The notes under the pieces: generated by a model
What the model saw: the letters and a program-made list of their open reading frames with translations, nothing else
Databases searched by the model: none
Told to the model about the DNA's origin: nothing
Origin: Tricholoma matsutake
Taxonomy: Eukaryota > Basidiomycota > Agaricomycetes > Agaricales > Tricholomataceae
Assembly (NCBI GenBank): GCA_026075535.2
Contig: AP026547.1
Coordinates: 3,286,001-3,350,000 of the forward strand
Direction: 5' to 3'
DNA length: 64,000 nt
Made by a program: the position numbers and the translations under genes
In this document: positions 22,757 to 33,800 of the stretch, piece after piece
How the letters are laid out: the number at the start of each line of letters is the position of its first letter
Numbering within the stretch: the first letter of the stretch is position 1

Positions 22757-23330
22757 GACAGCCCAAACAATGCTAGTCGTCATTTGGGCTGTCGAGTATG
22801 TTTTTTTTGTTTAATCTTATTTCTTTTACTAACAATTCTTTTCTTAGTTTTGCTAACAAGGTTGCCTAGCCACCACACAATGCACCTGGACCTGCGCCAT
22901 CATCCCCCACCCATGCCCTACATCACCACAGGTGGCAACGGGTACCACCACATCCAGACAGCCCAAACAACGACTAGCATCGTTTGGGCTGTCAGGTATG
23001 TTTTGTTTTTGTTTAATCTTATTACTTTTACTAACAATGTTGCCTAGCCACCATGCAATGCACCTGGGCCCTCACTGTACCCCACCCATGCCCTACATCA
23101 CCACTGTGAGCCTCTGCTTGCAGGGTGCCACCACATCCAGACAGCCCAAATGATGACTATCGTTGTTTGGGCCATCAGGTATGTTTTTGTTTTGTTTTAA
23201 TCTTATTACTTTTACTAACAATGTCACCTAGCCATGCAACACACCTGGGCCCTCTCCATACCCCACCCATGCCCTACATCACTGCTGCGAGCCTCTGCTC
23301 GCAGGGTGGCAATGGGTACCACCACTTCCA
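22757..23330 (+). repeat. About three tandem modules, each with a hairpin and a spliceosomal-type intron
   Basis: Each unit of roughly 180-200 bp begins with a hairpin whose arms are AGCCCAAA and TTTGGGCT. The hairpin is followed at once by GTATGT, a T-rich stretch, TTACTAACAAT and a CTAG or TTAG end about 50-60 bases later: the pattern of a small fungal intron. A segment rich in CCACCCATGCCCTACATCAC then leads to the next hairpin. The third unit is incomplete. A related unit lies in reverse orientation at about 9760-9870. Confidence 0.65.
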
Positions 23331-23671
23331 GACAGCAACAGCAATGGCAGCCAGGGACAATGGCCAACACCACGTCACAGCACCACCAACCTGCTTATGA
23401 GCCACTGCTTGTAGGGGGTAATGGAGGTGCCGATGATGAACAACAATGCACACAGGGGCGGACAAACAACAGGGAGTGGAAAATGGATGACAATGAGAAC
23501 AGGGGAGGTGGCAACACGCAATGGGGAGGAAACAACAAACAACAACCACTCTCGACCCCCCACCCTCACTACAAATGCAAGATGGTGAGGCTATTTTATT
23601 ATTATCTTGTTCTTCTTCATTTTCTTTCAGTCTTTTAGCAACAGCGCTGCGAGCTGTTAAACAGAAAAGAT

Positions 23672-23744
23672 GACCAGACTGGGGATTTAACCCAGGCCCT
23701 CCTGGACACATACCAGATGCTCTGACCAACTGAGCTATCAGGTC
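23672..23744 (-). tRNA. tRNA-like sequence (probably a pseudogene or SINE-type head)
   Basis: On the minus strand the 73 bases fold as a cloverleaf: acceptor GACCTGA/TCTGGTC with one mismatch, D arm GCTC...GAGC, anticodon stem TCTGG/CCAGG, 5-base variable loop and T arm CTGGG/CCCAG. The A-box region TAGCTCAGTTGG and a B-box-like GGGTTAAATCC are present. The next base would be an A discriminator, followed within a few bases by TTTT, a pol III terminator. The anticodon would read TGT (Thr), but position 33 is A, not T, and the T loop lacks the usual TTC. A working tRNA is therefore doubtful. Confidence 0.45.
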
Positions 23745-26057
23745 TTATAGGGTTCAACAGAACAAGGATACCATATAACCAGACACGGATTGCTACAACT
23801 ATCACATCACTTGTGTGTGTGTGCAAACTATGGTCTGTTAAGCACTGATTAAGCAGTGACAGATTATATAATCCAACACGAGCAACTGCTTGCAGGGTGT
23901 AAATATAATTAGTTTTATCTATGATATATTATAATTTAGTTAGACTTGTAAAAACAGCCTGAAGACTGGTTAAAACCAGTCTTTTGGGATTGCAGTCCAT
24001 CTAATCTCGGCATCCATTTGGACTGAACTGGACCCTTAAACACTATCCAGAATGCAATACAATGCAAAAATAAAGTGTTGGTGTTTCAATCCTGGGGGGG
24101 AATTCCATGATTGTGAGCTCATTACACAGCTCAAAGATCTGGGCATCAAAATTGAGATGTCCACACCCCATGTCCACCAACAAAATGGTCGCATGGAATG
24201 CACTATAAGGACATTAATGGAAAAAGCGCAAACATTGCACTTCACTGCCTGCCTACCACAATCATGGTGGGAATTTTGTGTAGAGTATGCAAACCATATC
24301 TCTACAACTGAACACCAATAAAGCACCTTAATTGGTGCACACCGAATGAAGATCTAGATGGTGAAAAACCAGATCTATCGAATCTAAAAGTGTTTAAATG
24401 TGGTGCTTATGTCTACATGCCCAAAGAGAAACATCAAAATAAGCTAGCCCCTCGATCAGAGCTAATGACATATATTGGCCTGGCAGATGGCATCAAGGCA
24501 TATTGCTTCATGCGCCCAAGGGGCTCAATCTTTGTGGGTGCCATGGCACTCTTCAATGAAGCGTTATTCCCACACTGTTGAGGAGCAACAGCTCCTGCCA
24601 GTACTGATCTCAGAGATAAACCTCCAGATCCCAGAGATCTCACCCACTCTGGGGGACAAGGGGGTGGTGGAGCACCTTTGCCACTGGCAACACTGCCACA
24701 GGCACCTAATGTGCCTCCACCCCCACCACCTTCTTCATCAGGGTCTGATTCAGACCCTGAAATACCAAAGGTACCAATATTTAGAGGCTATGGCAATCCT
24801 GTGCCTGGCCCTGGCAATCCATTTGCTCTGGCAGGAGCACCGGTCCCTCCATCTCAGCCACCACCAGCACCTCCTGTTGTTGAGCCTCCTGTGGCTCCAA
24901 GGAGATCGCACAGGCAGAGATGTGTTCCAACCTGTCCCAGCAACGTCTATGGTGAAAACCACAACCCTGTTCAGATTGAATGAGATGTACCCAGGGAGCG
25001 TCAGTGGTGGGAAGCTCAAGAGGAAGTTCTGAGTTGCCCTCAGAATTCCCTGACAAACTTCAAGGAACAGCCAGTTGCTGTGCTGTCCCAACCACCACAG
25101 ACAAGTAGAGCTCTTCTCCCTAGTGATCAAGGGATCCCATTGGAAGGGAATGACATAAACCCATAGCAGTGGTTTCAGGGGCCAGGAGGTCAGTCAGGAC
25201 ACTATGTCCTGATGACTCCACATGGCACTGACCCATATGTGCACAGGCGAATGATCATTGAAGGTGGTGTGGATCTGATGTGCTTTCTGCTAAACAAAGC
25301 AGTTGCTCCATCTACAGCTCCTGATCCAGTATTGTGACATAGTGTGCCTACCAGTGCATGCTAAAACAGAGTGGAAGGAAGCATGCCTAGAGGAATTAGA
25401 GGCTCTTCAAAAGAGGCATGTCTATGATATTGTATATCTCCCACATGGCCAAAAGGCCATTAAAAATAGGTGGGTTTTCTCCATAAAATCTGACAGACAA
25501 AAACAGGCCAGACTTGTGGCCAAAGGCTTCTCGCAAGTTGAAGGCATTGACTTTGATGAATTTTTCTCACCCGTTGTCCACTATGAAATGGTATGCCTCA
25601 TGTTTGCCTTAAGTGCCTTAGAAGGCATATACATGATGGGACTCAATGTAAAGACCACATTCCTGTATGGCAAACTAGATGAGGAGATTTACATGCAACA
25701 ACCGGAAGGCTTTGCCATTCTGGGAAAAGAGTGCAAAGTAATGCACTTATGCCGAGCATTGTATGGCTTAAAACAAGCTGCCCTAGCATGGTGGAGAGAA
25801 CTGGAGGTGTTTATGCAAAGCATTGGCTTCAAACATGCCAGCTCTGATGCTGGCATATTCATTTATAAAGATGCCGAAGACATTGTCATCGCAATAATTT
25901 ATGTTGATGATGGCATGTTCTTGGGGCAGAACAAACACCTTGTAAATGACAAGAAAAGTGTTTGCCTAAAGCACTGGGAGTGTCAGGACACTGGTAGTGT
26001 CACCGAATTTCTTGGTATGCGCATAAAACAAAAGGCATCAAAAATCACTCTGGACCA

Positions 26058-26648
26058 CACAAGGCCAGCCTCATAATTTCTCCTTTCTGAAATATAGTTA
26101 GAAATTCTTTGCAAAATATTATATTTGAGACTAAATTTCTACAAACAGAAATTCAAAAAATTACCCATTAGAAATATACTTTGAAAATCAATATTTCTGG
26201 TCATGACATTTCAGTGTAGATACTGGAAGTATTTCTGTAAGGTGATGTTTAACTTATCAATTGCCTGAAAGGCTTTCAGAAATTAGATCAGAAAGTTTTA
26301 TTTTCTAGTCATGCTTTCTGATCTGTAAAAGAAATTCACAGACTTTGACCAACCAGAAAGAAATTCTTTTACAGATCAGAAAGCATGACCAGAAGATAAA
26401 ACTTTCTGATCTAATTTCTGAAAGCCTTTCAGGCAATTGATAAGTTAAATGTTGCCTTACAGAAATACTTCCAGTATCTACACTGAAATGTCATGAGAAA
26501 TTTAACCAGAAATATTGATTTTCAAAGTATATTTCTAATGGGTAATTTTTTGAATTTCTGTTTGTAGAAATTTAGTCTCAAATATAATATTTCGCAAAGA
26601 ATTTCTAACTATATTTCAGAAAGGAGAGATTATGGGGCTGGCCTTGTG
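26058..26648. mobile_element. CACTA-type foldback (long palindrome) element
   Basis: Two arms of about 280 bp are near-perfect inverted copies around a short centre near 26350. The termini are CACAAGGCCAGCC and GGCTGGCCTTGTG, and the flanks show a 3-bp duplication CCA (26055-26057, 26649-26651). CAC...GTG ends with 3-bp duplications are typical of the CACTA superfamily, the group to which the Plavaka element here belongs. Removal restores the copia-2 RT frame across the site. It has no coding capacity. Confidence 0.85.
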
Positions 26649-27204
26649 CCAACAAAGCTACCTAGCCACTGTGCTAGTGTGATTTGGAATGACAAATGCC
26701 AAGACCTCCCCAACTCCTCTTCCCACATGATACATCCCTATGGAAAACACTGCAGTGCCTGACATAGCACGTAGATTGAGGTATCAATCTGTGATTGGGT
26801 CTTTATTGTACCTGATGCTCAGAATGCAACCCGATATTGCCTTTGCAGTAATCAAGATGTCGCAATTCTCAGCTAATCCAAGCCAGGAACATCTGGATAA
26901 GGCACATTATATAATGCACTACCTTGTCGGTACTCAGAATTATGAGCTTATCTACAATGGTAAGGGCAAGGAAGGCCTATAAGCATACACAGATTTGGAC
27001 TGAGCATCCAACATAGTGAAATGAAGATCTACAATGGGCTACTTTGCCACCTTAGCAGGAGGCATTGTGTGCTGGCAGTCCCATTTGCAAAAAACTGTTG
27101 CACTGAGTTCCACTCAAGCTGAATACATGGCTCTCTCCAACACATGTCAGCAGATCATGTGGATCTCATCCCTTTTTTCCGAATTAGGATATACCCTGAA
27201 GCGT

Positions 27205-28553
27205 TGATGATACTCAACCCAGGAAAACCACCAAAACTGCCGATGAAGCAACCAATGATATTTGCACAAGTCAGAGGAAGGGTGCGAGGTGTTCTGAATG
27301 TTCGTGGTCTGACCAAAGGGAACACAACTAGTTGATACTAGTCATAAACATAGTTCTATGAGAGAGGAAGGTGTTTGGTGTGGTCCGATGCAGTATCGAT
27401 CAATATCAACGAGGATCGGCGAGATCAATGGTGAATGATGTTTATCATTGAGGGTCAATGTGTGAATTCTAAAGGCTTTTTGGTAGATCGATAGTATGCA
27501 AAAATTATAGCTGATGGCTAGGAAGTGTTGGAGTAGTTACTAGTGCTAGCGATAATTTGATCGAAGGTCAATCAAGGACAATGATGGTCGTAGAGGTTTC
27601 TCATCGATCAAGAAAACTCGTAGAAGTTTTTAGATAGTTTTCAGGATAGATCGGATTCTTAGAACTTTATACAAGGCGATATGTGAAGACGATTTCTTGT
27701 ATTCCCAAGTAGATACTACAGACTTTTATATGTTTTAATAGAAACTTCCTAAAATGGTATAAGAAACATGTGTAAGAACATGAGGCAAAAGATATGAGTT
27801 AAAACACAAGGCCAAAATGAGACTGGAATTCGAATAAGAAAGAGATATATCATATGACAAAGGAGTAATAAAGGGAAAGAACTAAAAGGAGACTGTCCTT
27901 TGTGTATAAACCGCACTAAGTGTCGCAATAATCCATCCAGCGGGTTCTGTACACGATAGGGGCTTGGAACAAGGCTGAGCTACTATCAGCAGGTCTGAGC
28001 ATGAGTTAGAATATTCCCTGCCACATGGTATTCCACCATTTAGATAACGAATGCGGTGCCCGATGTCATTTGTAGTCTCTCGATGCTGATTGATAATGCT
28101 TGACAATGGTCAACAATGTTCAATCGCGGTTGCAGTTGTTCAAAGTTGATCGGGGATACTCGATGTTCGTTCACATGGTATTCCACCATTTAGATAACGA
28201 ATGCGGTGCCCGATGTCATTTGTAGTCTCTCGATGCCGATTGATAATGCTTGACAATGGTCAACAATGTTCAATCGCAGTTGCAGTTGTTCAAAGTTGAT
28301 CGGGGATACTCAATGTTCGTTCAGAGGGTTCTTAGGGTGTTTCAAGGTAGTCCTAGAGTTGTGCGATGTAGTTTCTAAGTATGATCGATGTCGCTGGTGA
28401 TGTTTTGATGTGGTTGATATGATATCGTGATCGATAGACTTGGTCGAGAATGGTCACACTGCTTCTGGGACATTGTAGGAGTTAGCTGATGTGATTAGAA
28501 TGTGGTTGTAATGGTGAATCAGCCTTTGAGCCAAGGAGACAACCTATCAGCAT
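27205..28553. mobile_element. Unclassified insertion without target duplication (copy 1)
   Basis: Interrupts the copia-2 RNase H region. It begins TGATGATACTCAACC and ends AACCTATCAGCAT. Joining its flanks (GAAGCGT and GTACC) recreates the uninterrupted copia-1 order GAAGCGTGTACC with no duplicated bases. Copy 2 at 59110-60645 begins TGATGATGCTCAACC and ends GACCTATCACCTT. Internally it has runs of GATCGATR-type short repeats and a 150-bp direct duplication (starting at 28022 and 28172). No protein-coding frame is convincing. Confidence 0.65.
28022..28321. repeat. 150-bp tandem duplication inside the insertion
   Basis: Two adjacent copies start CACATGGTATTCCACC at 28022 and 28172 and are almost identical, so the duplication is recent compared with the insertion. 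Confidence 0.85.
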
Positions 28554-28831
28554 GTACCTATTTGTGCTGACAATCAGGGGTCGATCTTTATAGGATCAAA
28601 CCTGGTTCAAGAAAGAAGGATCAAACATATCAACATTCACTATCATTATACATGCAAATGTATTGAAGATGGCAAGGTCACTGTCGTATTCATCCCAGGA
28701 AGTGATAACCTAGCCAATATGTCTACTAAAAATCTCGGGAGAATCCTCTTTGAGAAATTTAGAAGCTCCCTCAGAATTAAATTCAAGGTTCAAACTTAGC
28801 ACTAATCAGCTGCTGTACAGTTTGTAGGGGG

Positions 28832-30216
28832 TGTTGAACTTAAATCGCACCTGCGGGCTGCCTACATAGGCATGTGACCCACTCCATATGGAACAAACAT
28901 AGCCATACATTTGTACATACATGCTACAATATGCATAGGACTATCATTCCATGTAGTGATTTTCACCTCATGGCTGAGTTGCTCATCCCTCTGAGCATGT
29001 GACCAGTAGACTCTAGGTGTATATAAACCTGCTGTATTTCCAAGGGGGTGTTGGGACGGGAATCCCAAACCAGATGTAGGGGGGGGGGGGTCCCACCTGA
29101 GGCCAAAATACTTTTTCTGACTTACATATTAACCGACACCACTGTGCTCTACTGGGCTAGTGAACTATTGGAACAACCTTTAGAAGCTACCCTACGAAGC
29201 CACCAATAGATACCATAGTTATGGTAATAAATTTTGGTTGAGTTTCTCTGCTTGTGTTGGTTGCTGTTCAAGATGATGAAGAAAGCAAGGTAAAGTCTGA
29301 ATGAAATGTCGATCGTATCCCCTCTCAGTCTGACAATGATGAAGAGCTTGACAACACAAATGATGCAACACCTGCCAGTGATAAACACATCAATGCTCCA
29401 CAGATACCCTCCTTGAGCTCCCCCCTCCCCCACTTGTGACAGCCTTGAACTCTGAGCACCAAAGCCACCTGGAGAGTCAACAGGGGGTGCTGGAGAGTCA
29501 GATGATGGTCTGTATTTGACACCTGGTAGTGTTGATGCTGATCATGCATGATGCCCCAGGCTCACATTCAGAGCCTTTAACTTCCAACCTGGCACCAGAA
29601 GGTGTGATAGTGCCAACTATAAGTGCTGATTCTTGAGCATGCTGCATATGAAAGACATGAACATTTGACTTGCATGCATGCATATGCAGCACTGGTGTAT
29701 CCAAGGTTGAGATTCAAGGAGGAGATTCTGTGATGAAATGCAAGGTCCATAGGTGTGAGACAGTCTGGGTGCACCATTTCATTGAATTTTCAACTTCCCA
29801 ATGCTCACTTGTGTGCCATTCATATATGAGCTATGATTTCATGCCGAAGCATTGGATATGCCTAAGTTGTAAATCAAGCAATACATCTAAGCATCGCCGA
29901 GTGTGATCTACTACCTAGAAATACTTTGTATCTTGCCTCATGTGCTGGCAGTTCCAGTTTTCCTCAATAAAACCTTGGTAGAAAAAATAACACATGACTA
30001 AAACATACCATATATGGAAGGAGGGGGGTCTCTAGAGTCCCAAAAAAAAATACCGACGTCATATGAAAAATTCCCATCCTGACACCCCCTTGTGTATTTC
30101 ATCCTGGCAATGCAGAGAGTTCTACACCTCTAACCCTAGTTACTAGCAGCACTAACCCAACCCAACAGGTGTAGTAAGTTAAGCATATGCCCACTGCGTC
30201 CTATGCCGCTGCAACA
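28832..30216 (+). repeat. 3' LTR of copia-2, split by a hAT-like insertion
   Basis: 28832-29040 and 30101-30216 together match the 5' LTR (with a few extra short stretches). The purine tract before it is weak (TTTGTAGGGGG). The LTR ends GCTGCAACA at 30216, directly followed by the TCCAG target duplication. Confidence 0.92.
29041..30092. mobile_element. hAT-like deletion derivative inside the copia-2 LTR
   Basis: The ends are CAAGGGGGTGTTGGGACGGG and, reversed, CAAGGGGGTGTCAGGATGGG; the differences are all explained by CpG decay. An exact 8-bp duplication TGTATTTC flanks it (29033-29040, 30093-30100), as in hAT elements. At 29720-29905 (plus) a short frame reads KCKVHRCETVWVHH ... HWICLSCKSS, a PHD/zinc-finger-like pattern. 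This could be a remnant of the transposase or of a host exon. The rest is non-coding. Confidence 0.82.
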
Positions 30217-30221
30217 TCCAG

Positions 30222-30330
30222 AATGCTGAATTCTTGCGCAATTCATATTTTCTTGTGATTGAAGCTCTCAGTCATTGCACAGGGCCCCAGTGGTGGCAGC
30301 TTACAGACCAGAGTGTGAATGAGGTTCTGA
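30222..30330 (-). pseudogene. Middle segment of the split minus-strand gene
   Basis: Continues the frame of 19151-19788 upstream across copia-2. The exon reads KYELRKNSAFWSTENRRSDS across the insertion site. A 53-nt intron (30252-30304) separates it from RTSFTLWS, which runs into the TIR of the Plavaka element at 30331. The three bases TGA (30328-30330) are the target duplication. The matching continuation should lie right of 63990, and the last bases of the window keep the frame open. Confidence 0.65.
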
Positions 30331-30775
30331 CACATTGGGGTCTAGAATATTCAAGTCCATGGTAAATATGAATCCAGAATAGTAGAAAATATAAAAAATA
30401 CTCAATCTGATTCCGCTGCATGTTGAGATTCAAATAAAAAAAAAACCAAAAGAACAGCCAGCAGTAGGAAAATGAAGAGATGTGCAAATTACATGTACAC
30501 AAGATTGAGAATTTCTTCACTTGGGACAGTTTATATTATTCATGGTTGTTAAAACTTGGATTCAGATTTCATGTCATACCAGAGATTGGATATTAATCTG
30601 ATAATTATGGTAATGAATACAATTGATATTTTACCCAATTCCGGGACTGAATATACAGGAAATATTAATCTACATTTTTAACTGGGCTGGAATGCAATTC
30701 CGAATTAGTGATATCGAGGGTTTTTGAATTCATTGCCCACCTATCACCTACCCATCACCCACCCATCACCCACTC
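30331..30775 (+). repeat. Left terminal inverted repeat of the Plavaka element
   Basis: Matches the reverse complement of 63543-63989 along its length. Nearly all differences are CG versus TG or CA. Its inner edge is a run of imperfect repeats of about 10 bp based on CCCACCCATCA, also present at the right, as expected for transposase-binding sites. Confidence 0.88.
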
Positions 30776-30817
30776 ACAACCTGATGATTATCCATATGTC
30801 GCCCAATGCCTGACTCT

Positions 30818-33800
30818 CTATGAAAAGGTAGCACCAGTAATGTATGCATCAGCAACTTTTGCCATGGCTCTTGCTAGCCTTGGAGCATCCTTGGTGAGTG
30901 CAAGACATTTTCGCCATTCCCGAGAGCTCTTCAGCACTGCATCACCCTGATGTATGGATGTAAGATGTGACTGGAACCAAATCTCGCAATCAGATGACCA
31001 GTAGCCAACATTGAGGCCACATAACTCCCAGACACTTTGTTTCGGCCACCATGAGCAATCTGCAGTTTGGGCTCTCGAACCTGTAATGGTACATGTATCA
31101 AATAAGAAAGAAAATCATGAACTTGCCATACCTGTATAAACCTTGTAAACACCAGAGATTAAGTCCATTTCACTTTTGGTCAGCTGGTCATCACAAAACT
31201 TTGTGCCATTGCAAGTGAACGTGCCCATTATCCCATGCATGGCATGCTCTGAGGGACCCATAAGCACAGCTTTGTTATCTAAGAACTCCCTGGCTAAGCG
31301 CCAAATGATCCCCCCCTTTAGCAGAGCAGCCCGAGCATGGGGCTGATGCAAAAAGCTTCCCAGTGATGCCTGATAGACAGCATAATTGGCCAAATGAGGC
31401 ATGTATCTGGTAGGGCAGTATCCAAGACTAATATCATCGTGAGGCACACCATGAGAAGTTATCAGAACAGGATTGACAATGGCTCTTGATAAGGTCAAGA
31501 ATGGAACACCTCTTTCAACTAAATGTTCTGCAAGTGATACTGTATGAGGACCAAGTTGACATCGCACACACTCCAACGCTGAGGCTGCATCTGGTAATGC
31601 CAGCTCCCATGCCGTGTCCCTACTTGGATGCAAACCCCAAGGGCAGAAAACATACAAGTTTTGATTTATGAAGAGACACCTGTCAATGTCTATGAATGCA
31701 TTCTGAAAACCTAGAAAGCAAGGGTTGGAAGCACTCAAATCCCAGAATTTTCCTGGTACAAGTTCACCAGCATGCTCGGATCTGAGTAGGGCAACCACAA
31801 AGTCTTTGATTGGGACAATCACATCGGGTGAGAGGTTCATCACCTCTGGAATACTCAGCTTATGACAGACTTCAAGCCATGTCAATTCCTTAGGCAAGTT
31901 GAGAGAAATACTCATATATGGGTGTTCCTCCATGCAGTATCCATAGCGACAATATAGGACAGTTTTGAGATCTTCAACTGCAGCTTCCATAACTTCTGGT
32001 GATTGATCACGATGAGTATCCAGGAGGTCATCAGTCCATGACTGGCTCTCATCGGAAGCTGTGAGAAATGATTCATGATTGGAGGTCGTCGAGCAAGGTT
32101 GATGAATATATTCTGCACCACTGACAGATACAAGCAGGGCTGGATCTGGATTTGGGGACTGTATGGGAATCAGTGTGGGATGTGAGCTTGGGGAATTAGT
32201 GAGGGAGTGATGTGCATGCTTGGCAGGGGGTTCATCAAGACCAGGTGGGTGAGGGCAACAGCTTCTACTATTTGTATTAGTATTCTTGGTGCCAACAGGG
32301 TCAGGGTATCAACAAAGATATAAAGCCGAGGTTGTGGGAAGGGAAGATGGGACTATGGAGGCATCTGAGCAAATGGGCTGCACATAGGAGTCGGAAGGAA
32401 TAGGAAGGCGGTCAGAAATTGCAGCGGAAGACCGCTGTTTGCACAAAGGACCACTTGGCATCAGAAGGACCATGTCCTGTGCACTCGCAGTGGATGAAGG
32501 AAGGGGATCACTTTGATGGGCATCAAAGGTTTCCAGCAATGGTTTCATAGTACATGCAGCTGCAACAGAGGATGGGCATAGCTCAGGTAGGCCGTGTTTT
32601 TTCATGGGATTTGAAGGTGTTCCTGCACTGCTAGACTGGACAGTCAATATTGCCACTGGAAGCTCATTGTCATCCTCTTCATCTGACGATGGAGGGTGGT
32701 ACCACTTCCGGCCATGACAGAATTCAGGGTGCAAATCCCATTCATTATAAAAGCTATCATAGCGCCGCTGAGCTTTGGAAAATGAATACCAAATGTCCCG
32801 CACATTGCACCTGTCCACATACTTTCTAACCCAAAATCCGTCAACCTCCTCCCATTCATAAACAGCGGTGCCCTTTTTCCCTGGTGGCTCTTGGTTGGTG
32901 TAAGCCTTCTCTCGGGCTTCTCAGCATTCCTGGTTGGCAAGAGTCTCCCTATTCATCGTCTTCAAGTTTAGTTCAGCCTGTCTCTCAAAGAAAGCCATCC
33001 AAGATTCGCCTTTCTTTTGCCCACTACCCTTCTTGACTTCTGGCTCTATCTGATTAATAGCTGGGGCAAATGAATTATTTTGCATAGTTGACAAAGGTGG
33101 CGGTGACCGTGGCAGACTTCCAGACAAAGAGCACTTTGCTTCGATCATGGCTGAAATGGTCTTTTCATAGGGAGGAAGGGGAATCCAAGCAAACTGTTGA
33201 AGTGGTTGCAAAGGGCTCTTGTTATATGTGCCCCAGTAATACCAAATCTTGATACCAAAGAGGATCATTTGACCAACGTAATGCAACCATTGGCACTGGC
33301 CAATATGGATGATGACGCCCTTCCTGGTGAAATCCTGGAACTTGGTGACAGATGACTCCTGGAGCTGCTTGACTCAGTCGCAGTGCACCCCTTGGTCGAT
33401 AAGATAATGGACCCAGGTTGGGTAGTCACTAGTCATTTCATGTTCCAAGCAGTTGATGGCAATGCCAAAACTACATTGTGCCATCAAAATGACAAAGGCA
33501 GCTTTGGAGACAGAAATGGCCTTTTGAGCTTCCTTCTCAGTTCTGTGAGCTGCATTGTACCTAAAGTGGGAGGGTGAAAGGAAGGAAAGAACACTGTGGT
33601 TATAATTGGGGTTTCGTGATGAAGCTCGATCCAGGAGTTTCTGTGTGATGAACAACAATTTTCACTCCAGCGTAAACCACCATTTGGCAATGGATGTCGA
33701 GAGCTCAAAACCATGAGCTGAAGGTTCAAGGGCAACAGTGGGAGAACTTATCTTCAAGGACTTAAGAAGTGGCCCTTCAAAATTTGGCTTGTCGGGGATG

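Larger units (their letters stand above)
22204..24045. mobile_element. hAT-like non-autonomous element with intron-bearing repeat modules
   Basis: The left end TAGTGTTCAAGGGTCCAGT and the right end (reverse complement TAGTGTTTAAGGGTCCAGT) form terminal inverted repeats. The 8-bp flanks GCCAGAAC (22196-22203) and TCCAGAAT (24046-24053) match at 6 of 8 positions, the duplication length of the hAT superfamily. The same TIR family is seen with a perfect 8-bp duplication at 54934-55770. The insertion interrupts the copia-2 integrase. Inside are a block of about three tandem modules (22757-23330), GAGC...GCTC palindromes and a tRNA-like sequence (23672-23744). No transposase is present. Confidence 0.8.
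20387..28800 (+). pseudogene. Copia-2 Gag-Pol polyprotein, disrupted
   Basis: ATG 20387 opens a frame of 577 codons covering gag, a C-x2-C-x4-C cluster, protease (DSGTS near 21427) and the start of integrase, closed by TGA 22118. Coding then resumes after the hAT-like insertion at 24046 (integrase end), with a frameshift near 24300. A Pro-rich linker follows, then RT (25303-26057) with ARLVAKGFSQ, DEEIYMQQPEGF and YVDDGMF. After the foldback, 26649-27204 carries the RT end and the RNase H start. After the next insertion, 28554-28800 carries the RNase H end (HINIHYHYTC). When the insertions are mentally removed the surrounding codons join in frame at 26057/26652. The other breaks are mostly TGA at expected Arg codons. 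Confidence 0.9.
19794..30216 (+). mobile_element. Ty1/copia retrotransposon copia-2, full length with nested insertions
   Basis: The 5' LTR (19794-20078) and the interrupted 3' LTR (28832-30216) both begin TGTTGAA and end CTGCAACA. The flanks carry an exact 5-bp target duplication TCCAG (19789-19793 and 30217-30221). The primer-binding site at 20079-20093 equals that of copia-1. Four later insertions lie inside: 22204-24045, 26058-26648, 27205-28553 and 29041-30092. Removing them leaves a co-linear copia element. Its target was the coding exon of the minus-strand gene described at 19151. Confidence 0.95.

Noticed and set aside
27205..28553. A Helitron
   Set aside because: The ends do not show TC at the 5' end and CTRR at the 3' end, nor insertion between A and T, in either orientation. 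The class is left open.
29149..29433. Minus-strand open frame in the hAT-like element as a gene
   Set aside because: Low-complexity hydrophobic composition, no domain, and it lies in a deletion derivative.
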